Of a stretch of DNA of 30,061 nt, positions 21,965 to 29,344 are shown piece by piece; within the stretch, counting starts at the first letter, position 1, and every line of letters starts with the position of its first letter. A program made the position numbers and the translations under genes. This DNA comes from an uncultured Propionibacteriaceae bacterium (lineage in GTDB: Bacteria > Actinomycetota > Actinomycetes > Propionibacteriales > Propionibacteriaceae), in the NCBI GenBank assembly GCA_936924635.1, contig CAKZHP010000081.1, positions 1 through 30,061 of the forward strand, read 5' to 3'. The notes under the pieces are model-generated. The model was not told the DNA's origin, searched no databases, and saw nothing but the letters and a program-made list of their open reading frames with translations.

Positions 21965-23836
21965 GTGCCGAAGCCACGTCTCGACCTCCCCCTCGTCCAC
22001 GCCGGCAAGGTGCGGGAGATGTACGCCACCGACCATGACCGGCTGCTGATGGTCGCGACGGACAACGTGTCCGCATACGACCGGGTGCTCCCGACCCCCA
22101 TCCCCGGCAAGGGCGCCGTGCTCACGCAGCTCAGCGTGTGGTGGCTCGGCGAGCTCACCGACATCGTGCCGAACCACCTCGTCAGCTCCTGGGTGCCTGG
22201 CGACGTCACCGGGCGGGCCGTCGTCGTCGAGCGGCTGGAGATGGTGCCGGTGGAGTGCGTGGTGCGCGGATACCTCGCCGGCTCGGCGTGGCGCGAGTAC
22301 CAGGAGTCGGGCATGGTGGCCGGCATCCAGCTGCCCGCGGGCCTGCGCCAGGGCGAGCGGCTGGAGCGCCCGATCTTCACCCCCGCCCGCAAGGCCGAGC
22401 AGGGCGAGCACGACGAGAACATCACGTACGACCAGCTGGTGGAGGCCGTCGGCGAGCAGGCCGCGCGCGAGCTCCGGGTGACGTCGATGCGCCTCTACGT
22501 GCGCGCCGAGCGCATCGCCCGGGAGCACGGCCTGGTGCTGGTGGACACGAAGTTCGAGTTCGGCCGCCGCGCCGACGGCACCCTGGTGCTTGCCGACGAG
22601 GTGCTCACCCCCGACTCCTCCCGCTACTGGTTCGTGAGCGACTACCGCCCCGGCCAGCCCATGCAGGCGCAGGACAAGCAGCTGCTCCGCGACTACCTCA
22701 CGAACGATTCCGGGTGGGACCCGGACTCCGGCGAGCTCCCCGAGCTGCCCCAGGAGATCGTGCAGCGGCTCCAGGAGACGTACGCCGGCACGTTCCGCCG
22801 CCTCACCGGCCGCGACGTCACCCCGGCGGCCGATCTGCCTCCTGTCCGGGACGAAGACCAGGGCGACGAGGATGAGCGCGACGCCCAGCAGCAGGACGTC
22901 GACCAGCGCGCCGAGGACCAGCGCGGCGCTGACCTGCGCGACGAGGACGAGCGGGAGCAGCAGACCGACGAGCAGGTCAACGGCGTCTCCGCTGCCGAGG
23001 GCGACCTCGCCTCGTCCGGCGCCGACGCTCCCGCTGCCAACGCCGAGCGCCGCGGCGACCGTGGTCCCGAGGCCGAGGCCGAGAAGTCGGGCTCTGTGCT
23101 CTCCGGTCTTGCCACCGCGGCTGCCGTCGCGGGCGGCGCGGCGGTCGTGGCCGCTCTCGGTGGGTCCGGGGCCCACGAGCAGGACGACTCCGCCCCGGCC
23201 GTCGAGGACACCTCGGTGTGGGCAGGTCAGACCGAGGGCCAGGCGGGCCAGGATGTCGTCGGGGAGGAGGGGCCTGACGACTCCGCGGACGACGGCGATG
23301 GTGCGCACGAGAACCGGCCCGAGGCGCCGGCCGGCGCCGATCAGGGCGAGCAGGCCGACCACGCCTCCGGCCAGAGCGCTGACGAGTCGGGTCAGGCCGA
23401 GCTTGCCGAAGACCCGGGCAACACCAACCTCGAGATCGACGAGACGGGCCCGGCGCTCGACCCGCAGATCGGCACCACCCCGGAAGGGCTGACGCCGACC
23501 CAGGACGCCGGGGTCGACCACGCCAGCGACGGCCCGACGGTCACGTTCGTCGTCGAGGTGATGCCGAAGCCGGAGATCCTCGACCCGCAGGGCAAGGCGG
23601 TGACCGGGGCGCTGCGGCGGCTCGGGTTCGAGGGCATGTCGGTCCGTCAGGGCAAGCTGTTCGAGATCGTGGCGGAGGGTGAGCTCACCCAGGAGCGTGT
23701 CGACCAGGTCCGCGAGGCCGCCGAGCGGCTGCTCGCGAACACGGTGATCGAGGACTTCGAGGTCTCGGTGCTCGACTTCGAGGACGAGGACGGCGACCAC
23801 GACGAGCACGACCACGACCACCACGGGGAGAGCTGA
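21965..23836 (+). CDS. purC: Fused SAICAR synthetase (PurC) - acidic linker - PurS
   Basis: 623 residues in one uninterrupted frame from GTG 21965. Residues 1 to about 288 are complete PurC: LVHAGKVREMY, VECVVRGYLAGSAW, VDTKFEFG, LADEVLTPDSSRYW; it converts CAIR and aspartate to SAICAR. Residues about 289-522 are a low-complexity, very acidic Glu/Asp/Gln/Ala linker with one hydrophobic stretch (about 376-402, SVLSGLATAAAVAGGAAVVA). Residues about 523-610 are PurS (TFVVEVMPKPEILDPQGKAV, RRLGFEGMSVRQGK), the small scaffold subunit of FGAM synthetase, ending in a His/Asp tail (HDEHDHDHH). No suitable separate PurS start lies at the domain boundary. purQ starts on the last base of the stop (TGATG), so PurS and PurQ are translationally coupled. 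Usually these are two genes. Confidence 0.93.
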   Translation: MPKPRLDLPLVHAGKVREMYATDHDRLLMVATDNVSAYDRVLPTPIPGKGAVLTQLSVWWLGELTDIVPNHLVSSWVPGDVTGRAVVVERLEMVPVECVVRGYLAGSAWREYQESGMVAGIQLPAGLRQGERLERPIFTPARKAEQGEHDENITYDQLVEAVGEQAARELRVTSMRLYVRAERIAREHGLVLVDTKFEFGRRADGTLVLADEVLTPDSSRYWFVSDYRPGQPMQAQDKQLLRDYLTNDSGWDPDSGELPELPQEIVQRLQETYAGTFRRLTGRDVTPAADLPPVRDEDQGDEDERDAQQQDVDQRAEDQRGADLRDEDEREQQTDEQVNGVSAAEGDLASSGADAPAANAERRGDRGPEAEAEKSGSVLSGLATAAAVAGGAAVVAALGGSGAHEQDDSAPAVEDTSVWAGQTEGQAGQDVVGEEGPDDSADDGDGAHENRPEAPAGADQGEQADHASGQSADESGQAELAEDPGNTNLEIDETGPALDPQIGTTPEGLTPTQDAGVDHASDGPTVTFVVEVMPKPEILDPQGKAVTGALRRLGFEGMSVRQGKLFEIVAEGELTQERVDQVREAAERLLANTVIEDFEVSVLDFEDEDGDHDEHDHDHHGES

Positions 23837-24513
23837 TGAAGATCGGCGTCGTCACCTTCCCGGGCTCGTTGGACGACCACGACGCGCTGCGGGCCGTACG
23901 CCTGACCGGTGGGGAGCCGGTGCCGCTGTGGCACGGGTCTGACTCGCTGCAGGGAGTCGACGCGGTGATCCTGCCGGGCGGGTTCTCCTATGGCGACTAC
24001 CTGCGCTGCGGCGCCATCGCCAGCTTCGCGCCGGTGATGACCGAGGTGGTCCGCAAGGCGGGTCAGGGCATGCCCGTCCTCGGCATCTGCAACGGCTTCC
24101 AGGTGCTCTGCGAGGCGCGGCTGCTGCCGGGGGCGCTGACGCGCAACGCGAGCCGTACCTTCCTCTGCACCGAGCAGCGCCTGCAGGTGGTGACCCGCGA
24201 CACGGTCTGGACGAACCAGTTCGAGGCGGGCCAGGAGATCACGATCGTGCTGAAGAACGGGGAGGGCTCCTACCAGGCCTCGCCCGAGACGCTGAAGCAG
24301 ATCGAGGACGGCGACCAGGTGGTGTTCCGCTACGTCGGCAACCCCAACGGGTCGGCCAACGACATCGCCGGCGTCACCAACCCCCGCGGCAACGTGGTGG
24401 GCCTGATGCCGCACCCCGAGCACAGCATCGACACGCTGACCGGTACGTCCACCGACGGTCGGACCTTCTTCGCCTCCCTGCAGAGCTTCCTGGGCTCGCT
24501 CGCCGTCGGCTGA
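23836..24513 (+). CDS. purQ: FGAM synthetase glutaminase subunit
   Basis: 225 residues, normal length. Class I glutamine amidotransferase that releases ammonia from glutamine for PurL. GVVTFPGSLDD at the N-terminus, LPGGFSYGDYLRCGA (oxyanion region), catalytic Cys85 in LGICNGFQVL, and catalytic His193 and Glu195 in LMPHPEHSID. ATG 23836 overlaps the stop of the purC-purS fusion by one base, so translation is coupled. Works with PurS and PurL; purL is 2.5 kb downstream, separated by three inserted features (HEXXH protein, kinase, palindrome array). Confidence 0.97.
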   Translation: MKIGVVTFPGSLDDHDALRAVRLTGGEPVPLWHGSDSLQGVDAVILPGGFSYGDYLRCGAIASFAPVMTEVVRKAGQGMPVLGICNGFQVLCEARLLPGALTRNASRTFLCTEQRLQVVTRDTVWTNQFEAGQEITIVLKNGEGSYQASPETLKQIEDGDQVVFRYVGNPNGSANDIAGVTNPRGNVVGLMPHPEHSIDTLTGTSTDGRTFFASLQSFLGSLAVG

Positions 24514-24547
24514 CCTCCCGCCGGGATGAGACATCGCTCGCCCCGGT

Positions 24548-24553
24548 TTGACA
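24548..24553 (+). promoter_or_regulatory. Candidate -35 box of the secreted HEXXH protein gene
   Basis: A perfect TTGACA, unusual in this GC-rich window. A partner -10 about 17-18 nt downstream is poor (AAGATC/AGATCT at 24571-24577). It would place transcription start about 20 nt before GTG 24605. Confidence 0.45.
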
Positions 24554-24604
24554 GGGCCAGGTTTCCTGAGAAGATCTCAGCATTCACGAGAGGGGTACTG
24601 GCAG

Positions 24605-25480
24605 GTGCTGGTGAGACGTCTGGTCGCCGCGGTGGCGACTCTGGTGGTGGCCGCCACGGCTGCCGTGGTCACACCCGCGGCCGAGGCCGCCCCGCTCGGC
24701 AACGTGATCATCCCGGCTCCCTGCCCGACCTCGAAGCCGTACAACCCGAACGCGTCGATGACGGCCCTCCGCGACGGGATCACGGCCAACTGGGGCTTCC
24801 CGACCACGGGGTCGTACTGGACCGACCCGCGGTACCGGCCGCTGGTCAAGGTGATCTGGGAGGACCTGGACGCGATCAGCTGCACCCCGTACCTCGCGGC
24901 GCTCAAGAACAACGTCGGTGGCCCGCTGACGCTGAACGCCACCTCGATCGGCGGCTGGGTCGCCGGTGACTACGGCCTCACCAAGGGCGGTGCCGTCAGC
25001 CTCGACTTCCCGCAGCTGCTGACCTCGTACCAGGAGGACCCCGGCCACGTGGGCCGGCTGTTCATCCACGAGATCACGCACGCCTACAGCGCCAACCGGG
25101 ACAGCAACCCGGCCTACTGGACCGAGTTCGGCCGCCTGTACGCGAAGAACGGCAAGTTCGGCACGTACGGCGACAACCAGTCCGAGGTGATGAGCGAGGT
25201 GATCGGCTTCTACGTCGCTCGCTGCGCCGTCGGCAACCCGTACACGACCTCTGCGCAGCGCGACTACTACGAGTTCGCGAAGAAGATCTTCGGTGGCAAG
25301 GAGTTCGGGCCCGCGCTCGGCCAGCCGCTGGTCTGCGACGCCAAGGAGCTCGCCGCGCAGGCGCAGCGAGCCGAGGCCGCGAAGTACGCCGACGCCCGCT
25401 CGCTCGCCGAGGCCGTCGCCGCCCAGCGGCAGCAGGCGCGTGCCGAGATCGAGGCGGCGGGCACCGCTCAGGCCGACTGA
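24605..25480 (+). CDS. Secreted putative zinc metallopeptidase (HEXXH)
   Basis: 291 residues from GTG 24605. Signal peptide VLVRRLVAAVATLVVAATAAVV...AEA with cleavage near residue 32. The mature domain carries RLFIHEITHAYSANRD with a His155-Glu-x-x-His159 zinc motif; a Glu further on (NQSEVMSEVIGFY) could be the third ligand, as in gluzincins. Three Cys (PAPCPT, ISCTPY, ARCAVG) and a fourth in LVCDAK suggest disulfides. The C-terminal 45 residues are Ala/Glu/Gln-rich and probably helical. GAGAGGGG lies 8 nt before GTG 24605; GTG 24611 is an alternative, and the TTG at 24548 is better read as a -35 box. Peptidase activity is inferred from the motif; no named family recognised. Confidence 0.8.
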   Translation: MLVRRLVAAVATLVVAATAAVVTPAAEAAPLGNVIIPAPCPTSKPYNPNASMTALRDGITANWGFPTTGSYWTDPRYRPLVKVIWEDLDAISCTPYLAALKNNVGGPLTLNATSIGGWVAGDYGLTKGGAVSLDFPQLLTSYQEDPGHVGRLFIHEITHAYSANRDSNPAYWTEFGRLYAKNGKFGTYGDNQSEVMSEVIGFYVARCAVGNPYTTSAQRDYYEFAKKIFGGKEFGPALGQPLVCDAKELAAQAQRAEAAKYADARSLAEAVAAQRQQARAEIEAAGTAQAD

Positions 25481-25491
25481 CCCGTACGCGG

Positions 25492-26370
25492 TCAGCCGAC
25501 CGAACGGTCCACCCTGGTCGTGAGGCCGGTGCTGACCCGGTCCAGCAGGTCGGCCCCGTCCAGGCTCGTCCCCGACGGCGCCTCCAGCCGTGCCGAGGGC
25601 CGCTGCTCCGACAGGCCGGCGACGAACGCCTCGCGCACCACGGCGCTGCGGAACACGTTGCCCAGCTGGCAGACCGGGTCGCCGGCGTCCGCGTCCACCT
25701 GCTCCAGACCACGCACGGCCGAGGTCACCATCTCCGCCGCGGCGTCCTGCAGGATCCGGCGGGCCACCTCGTCCTGCGCGGCCACGTCGTCGACCCTGCG
25801 GGCGTACGAGGCGAGCCGGAACACCCGACGCGGGTCAGCCTGCAGCTCCAGGTAGGCCGACTCCAGGTCGGGGAAGTCCGCCGCGATCACGTCGGTAAGG
25901 AGGGTGGCGGGGCCGCGGCCGTCGTACGCGCGCATCACCGCGTCGAACGCCCGCTTGCCGATCCAGGAGCCGGAGCCGGCGTCGCCGATGATCCAGCCCC
26001 AGCCGTCGACGCGCTTCACCCGTGTACGGCCGGCGGCGAGCGTCACCACGCCGGTGCCGGCGGCGACCACACAGCCCGTACGGTCGCCGAGCGCGCCGAG
26101 GTAGCAGGTGACCGAGTCGTGGGCGAGGAGCACCTCGCGGGTGCCGGGGAGCAGGGCGTTCAGGGCCGCCGCGCTGTCGTCGGGGCCGAGCCCGGTGGAG
26201 CCTACGAGCACGGTCTCGGCGCCCTCGGGGGCGGCCAGCCGGACGCGGTCGGCGAGCTGGGGCACAAGCGGCACCCCGGTGTCGATCCCGGCCCACTCGG
26301 TCACGACGCCCTCGGCCGTACGGCACCTCACGCCGCTCTGCCCGGCGTCGACAGTGAGTCTGGTAGTCAC
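25492..26370 (-). CDS. BadF/BadG-type ATPase, N-acetylglucosamine kinase-like
   Basis: 292 residues. ASKHA-fold sugar kinase related to eukaryotic N-acetylglucosamine kinase: LTVDAGQSGVRCR is the phosphate 1 loop, VVAAGTGVVTLA the phosphate 2 region, and VDGWGWIIGDAGSGSWIGKRA the hallmark block of the family. Probably phosphorylates an amino sugar (GlcNAc or a muropeptide sugar) with ATP in the cytosol; substrate not readable from the sequence. Ends convergently with the secreted HEXXH gene, 11 bp between stops. GTG 26370 is preceded at 8 nt by TAAGGT and by no ribosome site, suggesting a leaderless start. Divergent from purL across the second palindrome array. Confidence 0.88.
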   Translation of the reverse strand: MTTRLTVDAGQSGVRCRTAEGVVTEWAGIDTGVPLVPQLADRVRLAAPEGAETVLVGSTGLGPDDSAAALNALLPGTREVLLAHDSVTCYLGALGDRTGCVVAAGTGVVTLAAGRTRVKRVDGWGWIIGDAGSGSWIGKRAFDAVMRAYDGRGPATLLTDVIAADFPDLESAYLELQADPRRVFRLASYARRVDDVAAQDEVARRILQDAAAEMVTSAVRGLEQVDADAGDPVCQLGNVFRSAVVREAFVAGLSEQRPSARLEAPSGTSLDGADLLDRVSTGLTTRVDRSVG

Positions 26371-26378
26371 GGCCGATC

Positions 26379-26384
26379 ACCTTA
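26379..26384 (-). promoter_or_regulatory. Candidate leaderless -10 box of the kinase gene
   Basis: TAAGGT on the minus strand, 8 nt before GTG 26370. Confidence 0.45.
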
Positions 26385-26421
26385 GTGCCGCCACGACCAG
26401 CCGGGGCGCGAGGGGGAGGGC

Positions 26422-26499
26422 TGCTCAGGATGGTCCTCGCGACGGCCGGATCGGGGCCGTGGCCCGCGCTTGATGCGGTCGAGCGGATCATGGTGCGCA
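26422..26499. repeat. 78-bp palindromic element, unit 6
   Basis: Left arm TGCTCAGGATGGTCCTCGCG... and right arm 26478-26499 (...GCGGATCATGGTGCGCA). The loop holds an inner stem GGGCC-GT-GGCCC. 78 bp, one longer than most units. Confidence 0.8.
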
Positions 26500-26574
26500 C
26501 GGGGCTGGGTGGTTGCCGTCTGGCGCGGGGTGAGATTGGTGCCGGATGAGCCCCTGGGGACGGGGGTGCCGCCC

Positions 26575-26651
26575 TGCTCAGGATGGTCCTCTCGACGGTT
26601 GGATCGGGTGGGGGGCCGCCCGTGGTGCGGTCGGGAGGACGGTCCTGTGCA
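26575..26651. repeat. 77-bp palindromic element, unit 7
   Basis: Left arm TGCTCAGGATGGTCCTCTCG... (26575-26596), right arm 26630-26651 (...GAGGACGGTCCTGTGCA). The loop has an inner GGGTGG/CCGCCC stem (one G-T pair). Followed by ACCGAACGGATGGTGCCG, also present after unit 8. Confidence 0.85.
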
Positions 26652-26719
26652 CCGAACGGATGGTGCCGTGGGCCAGCGAGATGCAGGCGGTTCTGGATGC
26701 CCTGGGGCGGGTTTGGGTC

Positions 26720-26797
26720 TGCTCAGGATGGTCCTCTCGACGGGTCGGATCGTGCGGTGGGCCGCACGTGATGCGGTCGGGAGGACGGTCCTGTGCA
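26720..26797. repeat. 78-bp palindromic element, unit 8
   Basis: Arms are identical to unit 7 on both sides (26720-26741 and 26776-26797). The loop differs but forms a perfect 7-bp inner hairpin CGTGCGG-TGGG-CCGCACG. Followed by the same ACCGAACGGATGGTGCCG as unit 7, so units 7 and 8 look like a recent duplication of about 145 bp. Confidence 0.87.
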
Positions 26798-26861
26798 CCG
26801 AACGGATGGTGCCGCCCGAGGTGTGGGCGGTTCGGGTGGTTGCCCCGGGGGCGAACCGGGC

Positions 26862-26938
26862 TGCGCAGGATGGTCCCCTCGGCGGCCGGACCGGGTGGGG
26901 GGCCACACGTGGTGCGGTCGAGAGGGCCGTCCTGCGCA
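26862..26938. repeat. 77-bp palindromic element, unit 9
   Basis: Left arm TGCGCAGGATGGTCCCCTCG... (26862-26883) and right arm 26917-26938 (...GAGGGCCGTCCTGCGCA). Loop resembles unit 7, with an inner GTGG/CCAC stem. It lies 81 bp before the purL start and 68 bp before its -10 box. Confidence 0.85.
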
Positions 26939-27006
26939 CGGGCAGGAGCGGTCCCCCGGGCGAGGCGCCCAGGTGGCCCGACAGGGCGTATCTCCGGCCG
27001 TGCCGG

Positions 27007-27012
27007 TAGCGT
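27007..27012 (+). promoter_or_regulatory. Candidate leaderless -10 box of purL
   Basis: TAGCGT followed by 7 nt and GTG 27020; no Shine-Dalgarno in the gap. Same geometry as purD and purC. Confidence 0.55.
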
Positions 27013-27019
27013 TACGCCC

Positions 27020-29284
27020 GTGACGACCGACACCGTGGCCCGAGCGCAAGAGACCCCCGAGCAGGAGCAGCCCTGGGCGGCGCTGGGCCTCAAGGAGGAC
27101 GAGTACCACCGCATCCGCGGCATCCTCCATCGCCGTCCGACCAGCTGCGAGCTGGCCATGTACTCGGTGATGTGGAGCGAGCACTGCTCGTACAAGTCGA
27201 GCAAGGTGCACCTGCGCGAGTTCGGCCGCATCCCGCAGACCACCCCGCGCGGGCCGCTGCTGGCCGGGATCGGCGAGAACGCCGGCGTGGTCGACGTCGG
27301 GCAGGGCTGGGCCGTCACGTTCAAGATCGAGTCGCACAACCACCCGAGCTTCGTGGAGCCGCACCAGGGCGCGGCGACCGGCATCGGCGGCATCGTGCGC
27401 GACATCCTCGCCATGGGCGCCCGCCCGATCGGTGTCATGGACCCGCTGCGGTTCGGCCCCCTCGACGCGCCCGACACGGCCCGGGTGCTGCCCGGCGTCG
27501 TCTCCGGCATCGGCGGGTACGGCAACTGCCTCGGCCTGCCCAACATCGGCGGCGAGGTGGTCTTCGACCGCTCCTACGCGGGGAACCCCCTGGTCAACGC
27601 GCTCTGCGTCGGCAGCCTGCGGCACGAGGACCTGCACCTCGCCCACGCCTCGGGCGTCGGCAACCAGGTGATCCTGTACGGCGCCGCGACCGGCGGCGAC
27701 GGCATCGGCGGGGCCTCGATCCTGGCGTCGGAGACCTTCGATGAGAGCGGCGTCACCAAGCGGCCCTCGGTGCAGGTGGGCGACCCGTTCCTGGAGAAGC
27801 TGCTGATCGAGTGCACGCTGGAGCTGTTCGCGGCCGGAGTGGTCACCGGCATCCAGGACTTCGGCGCCGCCGGCCTCTCCTGCGCCACCTCCGAGCTGGC
27901 GTCGGCCGGCGAGGGTGGCATGCACGTGCGGCTGGACGCGGTGCCGCTGCGCGACTCCACGCTCGCTCCCGAGGAGATCCTCATGAGCGAGTCGCAGGAG
28001 CGGATGATGGCGGTCGTCCGGCCCGAGGATGTCGAGAAGTTCCTCCAGATCTGCGCTAAATGGGACGTGCTGGCCACCGTCGTCGGCGAGGTCACCGACA
28101 CCGGCCGGCTGCACATCGACTGGCACGGCGAGCGGGTGGTCGACGTCGATCCGCGCACGGTCGCGCACGACGGGCCGGTCTACGAGCGTCCGTACGAGCG
28201 CCCGTGGTGGATCGACGAGGTCAACGAGCACCGGGCCGAGGACCTGCCGCGTCCGGTGTCGGGGGAGGAGATGGGGCAGACGCTGCTGCGCCTGCTCGGC
28301 TCGCCGAACCTCTGCGACACGTCATGGATCACCGACCAGTACGACCGGTTCGTGCGCGGCGACTCGGTGCTCGCGCAGCCCGAGGACGCCGGCATGCTTC
28401 GGATCGACGAGGAGAGCGGGCTCGGCATCGCCCTGGCGACCGACTGCAACTCCGGCTACTGCTTCCTCAACCCCTACCTGGGTGCGCAGCTGGCGCTGCT
28501 GGAGGCGTACCGCAACGTCGCCATCACCGGCGCCGAGCCCGTTGCGGTGAGCGACTGCCTGAACTTCGGCTCGCCGGAGGACCCGACCGTGCTGTGGCAG
28601 TTCCGGGAGGCGATCCTGGGGCTGGTCGACGCCTGCACCGAGCTCGGCATCCCCGTCACCGGCGGCAACGTGTCGTTCTACAACCAGACCGGCGACCAGC
28701 CCATCCTGCCCACGCCGGTGGTGGGCGTGATGGGCGTGATCGACGACGTGACAACGCGGACGCCTGCGGGCTTCTCGACCCCCGGCGACGTGATCGCACT
28801 GGTGGGCGAGACCCGGGAGGAGCTGTCCGGGTCGGCCTGGGCCCATGTGGTGCACGACCAGCACCTCGGCGGGATGCCGCCGCGGGTGGACGTCGACCAG
28901 CACCGTCGGCTGGCGGCGGTGTTCGGCGAGGCCGCGCGGCGGGGGCTGCTCTCGAGTGCGCACGACCTGTCGGAGGGCGGTCTTGCGGTCGCGCTCGCCG
29001 AGTCGTGCCTGCGACGCGGTCGTGGCGCGCTGGTCGGGCTGCCGGACGGTGACCCGTTCGTGCAGCTGTTCTCCGAGACCGCAGGCCGGGTGCTGGTGTC
29101 GCTGCCGCGTGCCTCGGTGGCCGACTTCACCGCCCTGTGCGCCGAGCACGACCTCCCCCTGACCACCCTCGGCGAGGTGACCGAGCAGCCGGAGGTCTCG
29201 GTCGCCGGTCAGTTCACGTTGCCGCTGAGCCAGGTGCGCGAGGTGTGGCAGGCCCCGATCCCGGCCGCCGTCGGCCAGGACTGA
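27020..29284 (+). CDS. purL: FGAM synthetase large subunit (small-form PurL)
   Basis: 754 residues, the normal length for the PurS/PurQ-dependent form. Converts FGAR to FGAM with ATP and ammonia from PurQ. MWSEHCSYKSSK (substrate loop), FKIESHNHPSFVEPHQGAATGIGGIVRDIL near residues 102-130 (ATP/metal site), GGYGNCLGLPNIGGEV, FGAAGLSCATSE, MSESQERM, then the second half with DCLNFGSPEDP and TGGNVSFYNQT and SSAHDLSEGGLAVALAES. No glutaminase domain, as expected with separate purQ. The frame is open to 26546 through the palindrome array, but homology begins after GTG 27020, where TAGCGT sits 7 nt upstream. Completes the purine genes in this window. Confidence 0.97.
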   Translation: MTTDTVARAQETPEQEQPWAALGLKEDEYHRIRGILHRRPTSCELAMYSVMWSEHCSYKSSKVHLREFGRIPQTTPRGPLLAGIGENAGVVDVGQGWAVTFKIESHNHPSFVEPHQGAATGIGGIVRDILAMGARPIGVMDPLRFGPLDAPDTARVLPGVVSGIGGYGNCLGLPNIGGEVVFDRSYAGNPLVNALCVGSLRHEDLHLAHASGVGNQVILYGAATGGDGIGGASILASETFDESGVTKRPSVQVGDPFLEKLLIECTLELFAAGVVTGIQDFGAAGLSCATSELASAGEGGMHVRLDAVPLRDSTLAPEEILMSESQERMMAVVRPEDVEKFLQICAKWDVLATVVGEVTDTGRLHIDWHGERVVDVDPRTVAHDGPVYERPYERPWWIDEVNEHRAEDLPRPVSGEEMGQTLLRLLGSPNLCDTSWITDQYDRFVRGDSVLAQPEDAGMLRIDEESGLGIALATDCNSGYCFLNPYLGAQLALLEAYRNVAITGAEPVAVSDCLNFGSPEDPTVLWQFREAILGLVDACTELGIPVTGGNVSFYNQTGDQPILPTPVVGVMGVIDDVTTRTPAGFSTPGDVIALVGETREELSGSAWAHVVHDQHLGGMPPRVDVDQHRRLAAVFGEAARRGLLSSAHDLSEGGLAVALAESCLRRGRGALVGLPDGDPFVQLFSETAGRVLVSLPRASVADFTALCAEHDLPLTTLGEVTEQPEVSVAGQFTLPLSQVREVWQAPIPAAVGQD

Positions 29285-29344
29285 CCGGGGGCTGCTCGGT
29301 CTGGGGCAGTGCGTGGAGGCCGTACGGGTCGGCGCGCTCGCCCG

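Larger units (their letters stand above)
26385..27006. other. Non-coding interval carrying the second palindrome array
   Basis: About 620 bp between the kinase and purL start regions. Frames are open on both strands, one continuous with purL, but they repeat with the palindrome period and have no domain or ribosome site, so they are not counted as genes. Four 77/78-bp units occupy 26422-26938. Confidence 0.7.

Noticed and set aside
26546..27019. N-terminal extension of PurL through the second array
   Set aside because: The frame is open by chance; PurL homology starts after GTG 27020, with a -10 box 7 nt before it.
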